The position numbers and the translations under genes are program-made. Below the pieces are notes generated by a model, which was given only the letters and a program-made list of their open reading frames with translations, did no database searches and was not told the origin of the DNA. DNA of 64,000 nucleotides from Gnetum montanum. Taxonomy: Eukaryota > Streptophyta > Gnetopsida > Gnetales > Gnetaceae. Positions 44,611-58,309 of the stretch are shown piece after piece (position 1 is the stretch's first letter; each line of letters opens with the position of its first letter). The stretch lies in assembly GCA_015680685.1 (NCBI GenBank), contig MNCI01000577.1, positions 21,686 to 85,685 on the forward strand, read 5' to 3'.

Positions 44611-47600
44611 TCTTCAAGATAGAAAATTATCTAAAGAGAAAAACTAAGAAATCCATAAAAATTAAGTGATATCGTAATAATGTGAACAAAGATGGATTTA
44701 AGATTAATGAACAATGAAAATCATACATAATTAAGAAGGATTGCATATTATCTATAATTATGATTGCATTGTGTCATGTTTTCAAGATAGGGCAACACTA
44801 GATTTTAATTCTTTGTTTTGATAGAAAATAATGGTTGAAGACCTCTGGTGGCATGCATGGAAGAGCCTGATAAATGAATATTAGTGACTAATATTTTGGG
44901 TTCACCCATACAAATTGGCTTGCATTGGAATTTTCTATACAAAATGTCATCAAACTTGGTTATCTCAACCAACTACCCATAGACTCGCACATGCATTGCA
45001 TTAATAATATTTGCAATGGCATTGAAGTCATATTAGATAGGAAAATGGTAAAAGTTTTAAATATTTATTGATTAAGTTTAATGAATAGTAGGTGTAAATG
45101 CTATGAGTTCTGTAGGAAAGTACAAGAGTTCCTGATAGCAATGTACAAGTGTATAAGAATTCGAGAATAAATTTATCCTTGATATATAAAGGTGCCTATG
45201 GCTAGGGGCATTGGCATCGACATCTTGATAAGTGCATGTGACCAGGATGAGTTAGCATATCAGTATGTAGCAGATTGTAAGGTTTATGGAGCATTCAATG
45301 GTTTTACCTCACACCCTTAACTAACAGAGAGTTGATTCATGAGGCAAAAACTAAGGTGGCCAAGGAGGGCTTTCCCAAGCATCATCCCCACCTTTACTAT
45401 GATAATATCTATGTTGATGTCTATTTCCTCTTTCAAAAGTATTTTTTTGTCTCTTATTTTAAACTCTCATCGTTTTTGTCTTAGTGTCTTTTACCTTGAT
45501 TGCCAAGAATGAGTTTCAGTTTGATGTCTTAGTGTCTTTATTATGTTGGGCTATGAATAAACTATTGTAAAGTTAAGTTTGGCTCACCTTTACATGAATG
45601 TCTTTTAATATGTTCCATATGAGTGTCTTGTTACAATATTGTGTGAAACCTAGTCTATATCAATGTCATGTTGCAATGCTAATTTTATTCTGTGAAATTC
45701 GGTTGGTGATACTTCGTACACTACTAAAGTATATCATACTTGAGATACATTTCATATGAATGTCGTATTGCAAAGTTAAGTATGCGATGTGAGACTGGGT
45801 TAATTATACTTGCCATACCTTGTTTAAGATAATAAAAAAGTTTGTATTGTATTAAGTAACTATGCACTCAAGTAATATTTTCTTAAAATTTTTTTAGTTA
45901 AAAAATTTTCAATTACTTTTTATTTAATAATACTTGAAAAGCCTCACCGATATAATAAAGCCCAATTTTATACAAAAATATGCTAATTTAATAATGATTA
46001 AATTTGTGGGTTAACTTCATAACAAATATTGGCTCTATAAGTTCATTTAAATTTTAGTAATTTTTTTAGACTTATATAAAATTGTTTTCAAAAAAGAAAG
46101 GGATTTGTTGTAACTTTTTGTCATTACTCACCCAATATAACCTAGAATAAAATTGTATCACTATGTAATTGATGAATTGGTTAATAATTTCCTTTCAACA
46201 TGCATGTTTTAAGGCAGGAGACATTGTATGTTTGATAAAATCATAATCCTATTTCTTAATAGTTAGAAAATACAAAAGACTAATAGTTTGATAACTTTAA
46301 CAATAATATAAAAGGTCAAGCAATACATTCTATAAAGGAATTAAAATGTAAGTTTGAAATTTTATATAGGTAGTAATAAGCTAGTTTTGAAAGCGAGTCA
46401 ATCATAATCAAAGAAAGAAAAAGTGAAACCAAAATTATTTAGACCATTTTCAATAGATTTTAAATAGTTTCTTTCACCAAAATAAAGCTAAAGTGTAATT
46501 GAAACTCTTAACGATTTTCCAGATTTCAGAAAAAAAAATACTATCTATCAAGACCTATTATCAATACAACATTTTCTTTAACATTTTAATTTCAAGTTCC
46601 TTATTCCTTTACTTTTAGCATTGAATAATAAGAAACTAAGTATAGGGTCCTAAGTTGTGCATGAGAGAGGAAAAAAATCTTAGGGAGTTTCCTTATTTTT
46701 CTTAAATGGGCAAACTTTAGCTATACACATTTATGGTGTACAAAAAATTTTAATACTTTCATTTGAAGACAGTTTATGTAATGTCAAATTCTATGTAAGG
46801 CATCATCCAAAGGTACTTTCTTACCAAAATTTATTTATATAATATTTATTATAATTAAAAATAAACTCTGAATTCTAGTTTATTAATAAAAACTCACAAA
46901 GGGTATGGCCTAGGTAGGGTTAGGGTCCAAAATGCTTCATGAATAGAGTATTATATATTCACATATTCATAGTAAAGAATAAAATATACATAGCCAAATA
47001 CTTGTAAAGGCATGATAATTGATAGAAAGAAAAACTTGGAGGGATAATTGGATTTCAACATTTAATCATAATATATACAGAAAACCTATGACTAAGTTGC
47101 AATAGTAGTAAAAGTAAAGGATACAAAACTTTAACAACATACTCTAGCACTCAGATTATATTCACTTATGTCATAACAATAATGAAAGTAAGAAAATTAA
47201 AAATAACCTATTGAAATGTATCTAATGATATTAAATAATTAAATACATGCATTAAATTAAATAATTAAACCTATAAAAATAGTAGGTTTTGAAAACACTC
47301 CATATAGTTATTCATTCTTTTAGAGCTATTGTTAATAGTAGTGTGTAATTTAAGTGAAAATCAACATACCAATAAAATCTTGTAGGGAATCCAATTTATC
47401 AAACTTGAGATAAAAATCAACATATTAAAGACTTATTTGTAAGAATTTTTGAATGTATAAAGCATGGTGATGAATTTAGATGTGGCTTCAATTAACACCA
47501 AAAGGTTTAAAAAGTGGTTGTATCACTATAAAATGATCAAAGATATTTTCGCATGATGATGAATTTCCTTCAAAGAAAAAAATTCAAGCAACTTATAGTT

Positions 47601-47902
47601 GATGATCTAGTCTCATAAATCAGAACACCAAAAAGCCTAAAGATAGATAAAAATGATGAAGAATCAGCTTTTATTGCTAGTCAAGGAAGAGAAAAAATTA
47701 ATAGAATAAATTCAAAAGATAAAAAATTTGATAATAATCAAAACATGATAGAGACTTCCATTAAAGATATAAGATGCAAAGTCGCTAGAAGAAGGATATA
47801 GAGAAACTAAAATCAAAGAAATATATAACCAAATAACTCTTCCAATTATTTTTTAAATTTTCCAAAAGGAAAGTAATGCTAGAAATTCTTGCCACACAAT
47901 AA

Positions 47903-48229
47903 ATGTGCTTTGACATGCTTCAAGTCCAAGACAATAAACAAGATGAGTCATCAAATTCAACCCAAGAAGATAATCAAGGCAATTACAAAGCTTTTAAATT
48001 TAGTACAAAAATTAAACAAGAATCAAGGATAGTAGACAACAGATGTTTAAACCACCTAACTCCTCACAAATCCTATCTTCTTAGCTACCAAACCAACAAA
48101 ATTGGAAACATCAAAATTAGTGATAATAAGTTTTTTAATATAGAAGAAGTAGAACATTACATTGTAAGAATTCCAAACAAAAAAATCATAGCTTGTAAAA
48201 TTTTTTTAAGAGGTTGCACATTCTTTTAA
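47903..48229 (+). pseudogene. Possible Ty1/copia protease fragment
   Basis: Open for 108 codons. RIVDNRCLNHLTPHKSYLL followed by IGNIKISDNKFFNIEEVEH resembles the copia protease start (VDSGCSNHMT...., then GxVxxGDN....I.G.G). The active triplet DSG would have become DNR. There are no copia neighbours, so this is a stray piece; a chance resemblance is possible. Confidence 0.38.
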
Positions 48230-48889
48230 AAATTGAAAGGGATTAGCTTCTAGAAATGAAGATCTATTATAAACCTCTTGCTAACATAACTTCTTCAACA
48301 AGTAAACTAAATTTGAGTGATTCAAAGATTTGCAAATGGATTAAGGAAGTGATGAGCTCCAAACTATTCACATCATATGATAAGTTTATTTGAATGTTGC
48401 ATCGAAAGATTAAATGTAGTTTTACAAATGTTAAAAGTAATTTGGTTGATTTTTCTCTTTCCTAGAAATGAATAATAAAATTTATACTTGTGTTAAGGAT
48501 AAGAAATTGTTGTTGAAGAATTTGATTAACTTAGAGAGAAAGCTAAACTTGATTCTTTTGACTTGAGGTTGAATATTCTAATGTTCTTTCACTTATTTTG
48601 CAAACATAAGTAAGAAGAATATTTAGGAATTAAATCTTATTTTATCCATACTCACCTCATTATCTAAGATAATGACAAGAGGTAAATTAAAGATTTTCCA
48701 ACCATCAATCACCAGTTCTAACCAGGATCACATAAAGTAAAACTCATATCTAGTTACCCAAGTGAAGGTATGGAAAATTATTATTTCCCACTTGTATTAC
48801 CATAAATACTTTACTTACCTAATTAAAATATAAATTAAAAAATAAAAAAAAATAGGAAGGTCATGAATAAAAGTAAGGTTAAGAGTCTC

Positions 48890-49860
48890 TGTAATCTTGA
48901 TCAACCTCAGGTCTTAATGTAAGTAGTTATAGTCTTCTCATTTGAGGTATATGATTAGATGGTCTTGGTCTGGATGGTGAGGCTTGATCTTGCTTCTCAA
49001 TTTCATCCTTAGGAATTAATTCTAGATGCTTGATAACTTAAAAGAATTGAGTATCATACCATATATAGTTTAGGATCTTGATAAAGAATGTTGTTGACCC
49101 ATCCTTATTAGTCATTGTAGCATAATTAGTGAATTGTGAGTACTATTCATTAACATCATCTATTCTTGAATTCTAGGATTTGACTTATCTATTAAAAATT
49201 CAAATTAAAATATGCATTAGCTAATAGAATTGCATGTTGAAGGAATGAGAACATCCTTTTCAAATTGAGTTCCTCTTTCACAAGACCTATTACCTATCCA
49301 TATTTTAAGAATTGATATATACTACTTCTAAATTTTTCATTTAAGTCCTTATAGATAACAAATGAAACTAGATTAAGATTGGTATGGATAAGAAATAACT
49401 TATTCTTCAATATTTCCTTAATTTGTTTAATCATGTAGGTCACTTGAGAAAGTCTAACATCTAGACATATTAATTTTGCAATTAAATGTATGTTGATCAC
49501 ACATACACATATTTCTAATAACTATCTTTTGAATAGAAATTCCAAGGCTATAGGCTTCTCCAAAATCTTGGTTGTTCTTTCTTCTCCATGACCTCAAGTT
49601 TTTGAATTTTGAAAATGATATCTTCTAATCTCCATTGAGCTTAATTTTTTATATAAAATATTGCATAATCATCCATGTTGTGATTGGTGTAATAGGATAA
49701 TTTTTATGACTTGAAAGAAGAACTACCTTAGAGAAAATTTTCTTATAAATACCTTTGTATTTTAATTTTTTTAAATTAGGTTGGAATTGGTATAAGAATT
49801 CCCATGACAACACTTCTTGAAGATACAAGAAATCAGCATTCAAATCTTGTAATTCTGGTA
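48890..49860 (-). pseudogene. Unrecognised minus-strand coding remnant
   Basis: Successive minus-strand open pieces (49843-49649, 49500-49294 and further patches to 48890) give protein-like sequence such as YLQEVLSWEFLYQFQPNLK, LEDIIFKIQKLEVMEKK and LNLKRMFSFLQHAILLANAY in one direction. Frames shift between them. No family recognised. Confidence 0.28.
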
Positions 49861-50480
49861 GGATGCGTAGGTATTGTTACTTGTGTCAATCCAAGGTCAA
49901 AGATGGACATAGAAAATGTTATCTTTAATTGACTAAAAACCTTTAAAACACATTGTATGTTACAACTTTTATTATTATTGTTAGATTCACTCTTGGATCA
50001 TTTCTCTTCATAGATATCATACACCTTATAAAAACAAGATTACTGTTATCCATGATGTTTTTCTATAAGATTTGGTTATAGCCTAAGTTGGTATACATCT
50101 TCATGACCATTTTCGTTCATCAACTAATTCTCAACTAACTAATCAATTTTTTTGATTTATAACAGTTAGCTACATTACCTAAACTCTTAACAATCTTTCT
50201 ACCTCCCTTAGACCGTTGACTTTGCAAGTGTAACTAATGGCATACTAGGGATAAATGACATAAGACTATCTATCTGTAGAGGCTAAGCACCTAATCATAA
50301 GGTTGGAGATAACCAAAGAGGTTAGATTTGTTAGTTTTAACAATTACGTTAGTAGGCATGATTAGTTAGTCTAAGTTATAACCTTTTAAGGCATGGTTTA
50401 AGATATCAACTAATTATCAGGTACTCAAATTATCAATCTAATGTCATGATTAAGTTCATAAAATTAAAAATTATTTAAAA

Positions 50481-50965
50481 TGACTATTCATATGTTAGAT
50501 AGGAACACCATATATCCAAGTTATGCTAAATTGGATCTTCAAGGATCTTAAGGCATAGTTTTGAGGAAAGGAGTAAAAACTAATTTTCACGACTTTGTGG
50601 GATAGATCTAACTTTGCCATTCTATTTGAAAAACTAAAATTTGTTGGAAACAACTCTTCATTTGCCAAAAAAAAGCTTCCAAAGTCAAAAGTTATGGCTT
50701 CTAAAACTAAAAACTTCAAAAAGCTAAAAAATGTTAAAAATGACTATTCATATGTTAGATACAAACATCATATGCCCAAGTTATGCTAAATTAAGTCTTC
50801 AATGATCTTGAGACATAGTTTTTCGGCAATGGGTAAAAACTAATTTTTAGAGTAGGTAAATCTGACTTTGTCATTATATTCGAAAGATTGAAATTTATTG
50901 GAAGCAACTCTTCATTAATTAAAAAGGCTCTTGAAATTAAAAGTTATGGCTTCTAAAGTATAAAA
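50481..50965. repeat. Tandem duplication, 260-bp period
   Basis: TGACTATTCATATGTTAGAT starts at 50481 and again at 50741; the following 220-260 bp align throughout (CCAAGTTATGCTAAATT, AACTCTTCATT, AAAGTTATGGCTTCTAAA). Confidence 0.9.
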
Positions 50966-51165
50966 GTTTGTGCATAAAATTTGAAACTTTCCAATAGCTT
51001 CTTGACAGGTCACCCTTCTCAATACTACTCTAGGACAAGCACACTTAATTACAACATTTTGATCTAGATTACTACCAACCTATCAATTTATATTATTTTT
51101 TAGATTTTTTCATTTTTTTTATTTGAATTTTTTTCATCCTAAACATTGTAATTTAAATTTCTTGA

Positions 51166-52031
51166 TGATGAACCATCATGATTGGCCATGTTGACATGAT
51201 GTCATCAACAAAACCTTGTTGATATGGAGTTTAACCCATTGATGTGTACCTATCAATGGGGCCCCTTATTTTTGCCTATAAATGTGCATCTTTAGCTACA
51301 TGTATGGACTTAGATTTCATAGTTGTCGCAAAGTGTTTGCATTTTTCCTTCTTGAGAGTTAGAATATTTTTCTAGGTGCCCACAGTAGGAGTTAAAAGGT
51401 GTATAGATCTTTATTCAAGCACTATTGTATTTGAGCACTTTAATGTGTGTGGTAATAAAGATGAGCTTTCTTATAAACCTTACAGTACTTTGGAATAGAT
51501 TAGTTACTTTCTTTATGCATTTAATATTTTAAAAAAATTTCTTTAATGTTTTAAGTAATTAATTAATTAAAATCTATTCAATAGGAATTAATTAAAACAC
51601 ATAAGTACAACCACTTGTAGCATAGGTGTAATGCTTCATAATCTTATAAATACTTAACATTTGGTAACCCAGTAGCATTATACATGTCTAGGATATGTAT
51701 AGCAAGTGAGAATAGATGCTTATGTTAAGATTAGTTAAGTGTTAAATAGTTAGAATAAATTAGCAATTAAATATCTTTATTTATTATTTTTTATTCGTAG
51801 GCAACTTAGAATATAAAACATAAAAATGATAAAAATCATATGTCCCAATTATACTTAAGCATACCCTTGTACTCACAAGTGTAACTAGGAAGACAATGAT
51901 TACAATTGTTAGTTTCACCTCCTAGAGACTAGTGTACTTAAAATACTAGAATTCCATGAAATTCAACTGTATTTTGCATGAACACTAAGTGATTTGTATG
52001 TTTGGATGTAGGGTATACTCGTTGCTCATCA
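51166..52031 (+). repeat. 5' LTR of element E
   Basis: TGATGAAC...CTCATCA. It aligns throughout with 61326-62189, though with many substitutions and small indels, so the insertion is old. TATAAAT at 51277-51283. Confidence 0.92.
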
Positions 52032-52050
52032 TTGGCATTGTTACTATGGA
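52032..52050 (+). other. tRNA-Asp type primer-binding site of element E
   Basis: TTGGCATTGTTACTATGGA directly follows the LTR. It differs from the plant tRNA-Asp primer site form TTGGCGCCGTTGCCGGGGA at seven positions, six of them C-to-T or G-to-A, as expected from methylation decay. Confidence 0.7.
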
Positions 52051-52212
52051 CTTGTATTTCACTACGTGTGCTCTCTAGGACTTAGTAGAAATTTTTTAAG
52101 ATCATTTGAATGAACATGAAAGTTAGAATTCTTCGAATAATAATAATTATTATAATTAAAGAACACTATTATATTTCTTCTGATTGAAAATTTCATCTTC
52201 TCACAGGCATGA

Positions 52213-54480
52213 TGAATCAAAACCACGAATGCCCTCAGAATTAAATGTGGTATATACTCATTTAAATGAGTTTATGCCTAAGTTCACCTTCATCCTAAAC
52301 TAGGATAAATAGCTACAATAGAGAGACATGGAGGATAATGTTGTGTTGCCACTTGATAGATCTGTTCCTACGATGCTACTCCAAACTCTTAAGAGATTGG
52401 GCATCTAAGATCTTCAAGAAGAATACATTGTGTAGGCCCATGACTATTGGGACTACCATCCCATGAAAACACAATGCAAAATAGATTGGCACTAGGAGAA
52501 GCACCATGAAGCTATGAAGGGGAAATGATTCACTAATCCCTTGTTCCTAATGAACCGAAAAGATAATAAGGATCCTCTCTTTGGAGGTTCTCGACATGAA
52601 GATTCTCCACCCCTTGACTAGGATGAAGGGGGCTTAAACCCAAACTTATAGTCCACTATCAACAATCCTGGTTCAAGAAAAAGTGGGAGTCAAGGTAGGG
52701 GCTCAGGCAAGCATCATGATGATCATAAATATGATGATTTTGGTTGTGACAAGTGGAGAGAAGGTGGAAGATAATATGTTGGTGGTAATCCTTTTTCCTC
52801 TTTGTTCTCTTCATGATCATCTCCTTCTTCCTCTTTTGAATCTATCTGACACCACAAAGGATGAAACCATGATGAAGGTGGATGATGAGACAACAATGAT
52901 CATAGGCCCCTCCATGAACAAAAGGGTAGCAGAGGACATCATTGGCTTCATTAAAATGATGATGTTGATGAGCATTTTCTTACAACTTGAAGCATAATAA
53001 AAATTGTAGATGTACTTAGAATTTCAACTAGGCATTTAAAAGATAGTAGAATTAAGAGGGTGGATATGAATAAAATCACCCGATTTGAGGGGGATATAAA
53101 TTTAATCCACAAATCCATCTTCAAGCATTTCATAATGCCTATGCCTTATAGAACATAGAGTATGACTAGTAGAAACTTAAACTATTTCACAAGACACTCA
53201 CAAAAGAAGCTAAATGTTTGCACCATGATTTGGAGACAGAATCAATTTGTAGATGGAGTATGATGGTTGAGCTATTTAATGACAAATATCAAATGTACTC
53301 TTGAGTGTCAAAACTAAGAAATAAAATCCAAGGCTAACAACAAGAATCCCATTAACCCTTAGATGCAGCCATGGGCTAGTATTATTCTCTTTCACATAGA
53401 TGTCCTAGCCATGGTTATTCTCAGTGGGGATAGCTTTGCCATACCATAGATGGACTCCAATAAAAAACAAATAGAACTTTTGGGAGCTATGACTAAGGGA
53501 GAGTATCAAAACTTAGATCCTATCAGATCCAAAGGTTGATTAGGTAAGTTGCAAAAGAAGAAGGAGAATTGAGGAAGTAGAGAAATGCTAAAGAATATAA
53601 CTTAGACCCTTCCATTAAAAAGAGGAAGTTTTGATTTTGTAACTATGAGGGAGAGGCACCACTTGATGAAGTGATGCAACAAAAAACCTTATTGATTTAA
53701 AACTCTATTTTAAAAATTTTGGCCAAGGTTGGAAAATGTAGGAATATTTGGATGAAAAATTCCAAATAGATTTGAAAATTGTAGAAGAATCAAAAGAAAA
53801 AGGTAGTGATCATGATTGCAAAAGAAGAAAGGAAGTTGAACATGCCTATCAAAGGGATAAGGGCAAAGTTGTTGCAATAGAAGAGGTTGTGGAATTAGAA
53901 TTAGATGATGATGGTGGATGTGACATATGCCAATTTTAACATCCTAAGGGATGTTTCCCTATTATGTCACACTTATAAGAATCTAAGGTGTATGATTTGA
54001 ATCCTAGGTTGGCAAGAATGCAAGCACCTAGAAGATTGTCTTATCCTCAAGGAAATCCAAGGTAGTTCCACTGAAAACAATCTAATTATTCAAGTGGAGC
54101 TCTACCACAACCATATGAGTAGTATCATTAGTGGAAACATCCATAGTCATGGGGGATGCCACCACCAAGGTAGAAATACCCTTATAGGTAGCTATATTCA
54201 TATTGGTACTATGTTCAACAACCGATATCTCCATGTGAGTTTTCTAGTCATGCTTCTTTTCAACATCACTACTACCCTTCTCATCCTTTTGCACATCTCC
54301 CTTCACCCTCAATCTAATTACCACTTGCTCCATCCCTACTGGGTGAAATTCCCACACAACCATAACAATGTAACACTACCAAGGCTATTAACTTACAATT
54401 GGCTCCATAGCAAAGTGGTTCAAAAATCAGATATAGTAAAAGATCATTCTTCCAAGCCAATAGCCCAATAAAGCCCTCAC
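52213..54480 (+). pseudogene. Element E gag remnant
   Basis: Begins after the primer site. Recognisable pieces: an N-terminal part near 52440-52620, then (from 53090) sequence aligning with element D gag, including the LIQKLY-like start of a helical part and IDLKIVEESKEKGSDHDCKR (53760-53820, matching D's KDSKEQSSDYDHR), and the Pro/His/Tyr-rich tail (54094-54470). Heavily broken. Confidence 0.65.
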
Positions 54481-54739
54481 TAACTCATGTGACTGGTCAC
54501 CTTGTGTCTCCTACAACATTTGCGTCTATTCCTTTCGAGAACTCTTCAAAAAAAATACCTCATAAGATCTACATAATCATGTTAACCCATGCTATATCTA
54601 ATTAGATCAAAGCTAGGAATATTCCTAAATAAAGAGCTAATCCTTGAAGTCTCCTCATCTACTTGTAGATTAGTAGAAATAAACCATGCAAGGCTCCTCT
54701 TAATTTAGGTCAAAATACATGCAATGGCCAATAGCCTTT

Positions 54740-56110
54740 ACTTGGTCATATCCTAAATTCACTAGGATTGATCATAAGATATGCTAGCATCACATATATA
54801 TATTTATCCTTTCATCAAGCCAAAGAGGTAGCTACAGTGGTGGCTGAATCCTAAATTGAAGCAGATTGTTAAGAAGGAAATTGAGCAACTCCTCAAGGCA
54901 AGGTTCACTTATCTAAGTACAAATACCAAGTGGGTTAGTCCACTTGTAATTCTACCAAAGAAAGATGGCAAATGGAGTGTGTGTATTGATTTTAGGCTAT
55001 TGAACATGATGATCTTCAAAGATCATTTCCTGTTGTTATTTATGAACTGCACATACTCCAAAACACTTACAAGGATCCTTATGAAGGCCACTTTGCAAGG
55101 AGATGCATGCCAATTAAGATCCTAATGGCAAGGTATTATTGGCCAACAATCTTCAGGAATATCCACCAATTCATCTACTCTTGTGAACATTGTGAATGAG
55201 GTGCTAGGATAATTGCACAAATAGAGGAACCTCAATAGTGCATCCAACCACTGAAACCCTTCAAAATCTAGGGTGTAAACTACATGGGTTCCATCATGTC
55301 CATGTGAAATGGAAAGGCATACATAATAGTCATTCTTGACTCTTATATCAAATGGGTAGAAGTAGTAGCCATCTATAACTATACATCATATACTACTACT
55401 TGATTTATACAAAAAAAATGTTGTAAGTAGGTTTGAAGTGCCATGTGCATTGATTTCTGACAATGGAACTCATTTTATAGGTGGTACTTTTCATAAGCTC
55501 ATGCAACACTTGGTAGTTGAACATAAAATAACAACACCCTACTACCCCCAAGAAAATGGTCAAGCAAAGGTTACAAATAGGGAAATCACTAAGATCTTAA
55601 TGACAATAATTAGCAAATATAGGAGATATTCGAGCATAAAACTTAATGATGCCCTTTGGGCCTACCACTTTACCTAAAAATTCCTTGTATTCTACTCTTC
55701 CTATGAGTTGGTGTAGAAAAAATTACCAACATTTCCTATCCAATCTAATCTTCATATACTTTCAACAACCTATGACCTAGATCTTCTCCTTAGCCTAGCA
55801 TAGAAGAAAGATTGATCAACCTTAACATGATACAAGAGAATTGACTTGTAGCCCTATCATTGCATGAAGTGCACAAGACATTCAACAAAAAATGCCATGA
55901 CCTTAAAATAAGAAAAGTCAAATTCCAACCTAGAGATAAGGTTTTTTACTAGAATCCAAGATATGTTCCACAAAGAACTAAGTATCAAACATTGTGGGAA
56001 GGACCTTACATCATATATGAAACCGTTTCTTTTGGGGCCATGTTAATATACAAACTTGAGAGCCCAAACTAAAAGCAATTGATCAACACACAATAATTCA
56101 AAACTTTCCA
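54740..56110 (+). pseudogene. Element E pol remnant: RT start fused to integrase
   Basis: RT N-terminal part LKQIVKKEIEQLLKARFTY, TKWVSPLVILPKKDGKWSV and CIDFRLLNMMIFKDHF is followed at about 55040 by integrase HHCC sequence (RYYWPTIFRNIHQFI, CEHCE). All of GYNQI, YxDD and RNase H are deleted. Integrase core: KWVEVVA, CALISDNGTHFIGG (second Asp kept) and GQAKVTNREI (Glu changed to Lys). It cannot be functional. Confidence 0.82.
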
Positions 56111-57430
56111 TGAGCCCAAGCAAGTTGGTGGAAAAAACACCTCCTCAAATGGACAACCTTGGTAAATTCTTTAAATCTTGTCTTTTCAACATAATCATGG
56201 GTAAGATGACCATCTATGCTAATATTTTAAGTAGCTCCTCAGTTTTTCTACTTTTATATTTTTCACTTTCTTTATTTTTACACTTTTTGTTTTACACTTT
56301 AGTTTTATACCTTTTTTTTTTTACACTTTATTACTTTTCCAATTTTTGTTTTACAACATCGTTAGTATGTTTTGAATTTCTTAAATATTTTATAATTTCT
56401 TTGATATTTTACTTTATTTTTTGTATAAATTTTCTTCTTTTTTCTAATAAAAGTTCTTTATTGACAACAAAACACACTGATGTTATAGGTATTTGCTAAT
56501 GATGGTTTGTACTTAATGTTTTTGATTACTAATGTTTGGTTTCTATTTTTGAATTTTGATGATTGATGACTAAGAAAAAGTTTCTTTTTCATGGAATAGG
56601 TAGTGAGTCCACATCATCCACCTATCCACAAACTCTATGGTCTTCCTGGTTTTGGAAGTATATAGTTCCTTTTTCATTAATAAAAATTTAACAAACCAGT
56701 GACCTTAGTAGTTTTCAAAATTTGGAAAGATTCAAATAGTTTGAATAGGATGTGATTTCAAAGGAAATTAATAGCTTTTGTACCTTTCTACTTATTTAAG
56801 CGCATGATTGTTTTCATGGGTTTCTTATCATTTTGTGTTGATCAATAATACGTTGTTAATAAGTCTTTGCATGATGTGGTTCATATTCAAAAATCCATAA
56901 AAATATAAAATACAAATAAAAACATGATGGGAATTCAAAGCACACCCCTTAAACAAGATAACAGGCTACAAGCACTAGTTATGAGACTAGAAAGACATGT
57001 TACCCATGTCTGAAGGTCACATCTAACAAAGGCCCTCTCTCACTTCCAACTCCTCTTTTTTTCTAAATTAAGGAATAATGTTTGATATATTGGAGCATTC
57101 TTGTATCTCAAGGGGATGGTCTAGTCTTAGAGTAATGATGCGAAGTCACTAAAGGTGGTTGATTTTAATCTAGACCAAGGATGGACTTTATTAGGTCATT
57201 AAACTAGAAGATCCACACGGGACTTCATGTGACCATGATTATGAACTCCATTCCACTTTCTCTCTCATCCATCAATGCTTTTCATAACTCACCTCACTAA
57301 TAGTTTCCATGTCTTGTCCAATGTCTTAGTCTGATGTGTTAAAATTCTTGGGTAGATTCCTCCAAATTTGATCCTTAAATTTTCATAACCATTAATCAAC
57401 TATGGAATCCATAGAATCCTTAGTTAAGGT
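56110..57430. other. Spacer between integrase and internal promoter, element E
   Basis: AT-rich (long T-rich run 56240-56460). One open frame at 56110-56499 is T-rich low complexity and not called. It corresponds to the region holding the N-gap in element D. Confidence 0.5.
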
Positions 57431-57439
57431 TATGTAAAG

Positions 57440-58010
57440 GTGAAAAGGGAATGTGCTTTCTATGGGAAGGACTCACCTAAATATCTCTTAGTTGGATCAG
57501 TTACTTCCCTTATCCTTAGGCATTTCTGTAGTCAAATCTTTCATGCATCCCATCGTGCATCCAACTGTGCACTCCTTAAGAAATTTTCTTTAGTAAATTT
57601 CATTCTCTTAATAATTTCTCTAATTTTCATGGATTATCAAGCGATATTTGAGATTTTATCATATTCATGGCTTTTCTAACTCCCTATGAACACCAATTTC
57701 ATAAGAAAACTCTTTGTATTTTCCATGATATTCAAAGTGAAAATTTTGGTCATAGGCTCAATAGATGGGTACCCATCAACGAAGGCCATGCATAAATAGG
57801 ATCCTATATACGATATCCCATCAATGTAGAGGCCTACCCACCTATATATATGTAGCCACACTTATTTATTTTCACAGTTTCTTCAAAATAAGGGGGATTT
57901 TTTCAAATTTTCAGAGTCTAGAACCTTCTAAGAGCCTTATCTTCCTAACCGTTTGTCTGATTCATTCCATTATTTAACCTTGTAGCTATTAGAGGTAAGC
58001 TCTTTGTCAT
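57440..58010 (+). promoter_or_regulatory. Internal promoter-like block before ORF3, element E
   Basis: Matches element D 38300-38890 (TCCTTAGGCATTTTGC-like start, CCATCAA/GGCC motifs, TATATATATG at 57843-57852, TAGAACCTTCTAAGAGCC, CTAACCGTTTGTCTGATTCA, AGAGGTAAGCTCTT donor near 57993). A possible acceptor ACATGTGCAG lies near 58323, just before ORF3. The 57440-57679 open frame is part of this block and is not conserved as protein. Confidence 0.55.
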
Positions 58011-58309
58011 GGGGGCCACAAACCTCAAGTTTTTGACAAAATTATTTTTGGGAAAATTTTTAACTCCCACAAAGGATTAACAAATAAATCAAGATTAAAA
58101 CATCAAATTATAAGACTTAAACCCTTCCAATAAGCTCTAGTAACATTTTAAGTTAAAAATCATTAAAATAATAATAAAATAATAAATTTGCCATGGTTCA
58201 AACATAGCCTAAGTATAACTGCCTAACAAGACAAGGTACTAAAATGATTATAAGTTAGACATTAAATGCTAATCCTTGGTTATGTTTTAACCACAGTTGA
58301 CACCAAAAG

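Larger units (their letters stand above)
43163..51165. other. AT-rich interval between elements D and E
   Basis: About 8 kb with no intact gene. Short coding remnants (44270-44610, 47903-48229, 48890-49860) and a 260-bp tandem duplication (50481-50965) are annotated separately; I see nothing in the rest. Confidence 0.6.

Noticed and set aside
56110-56499. 129-codon open frame with hydrophobic stretches
   Set aside because: It is a T-rich low-complexity run giving Phe/Leu/Ser, not conserved with element D; not evidence for an env-like membrane protein.
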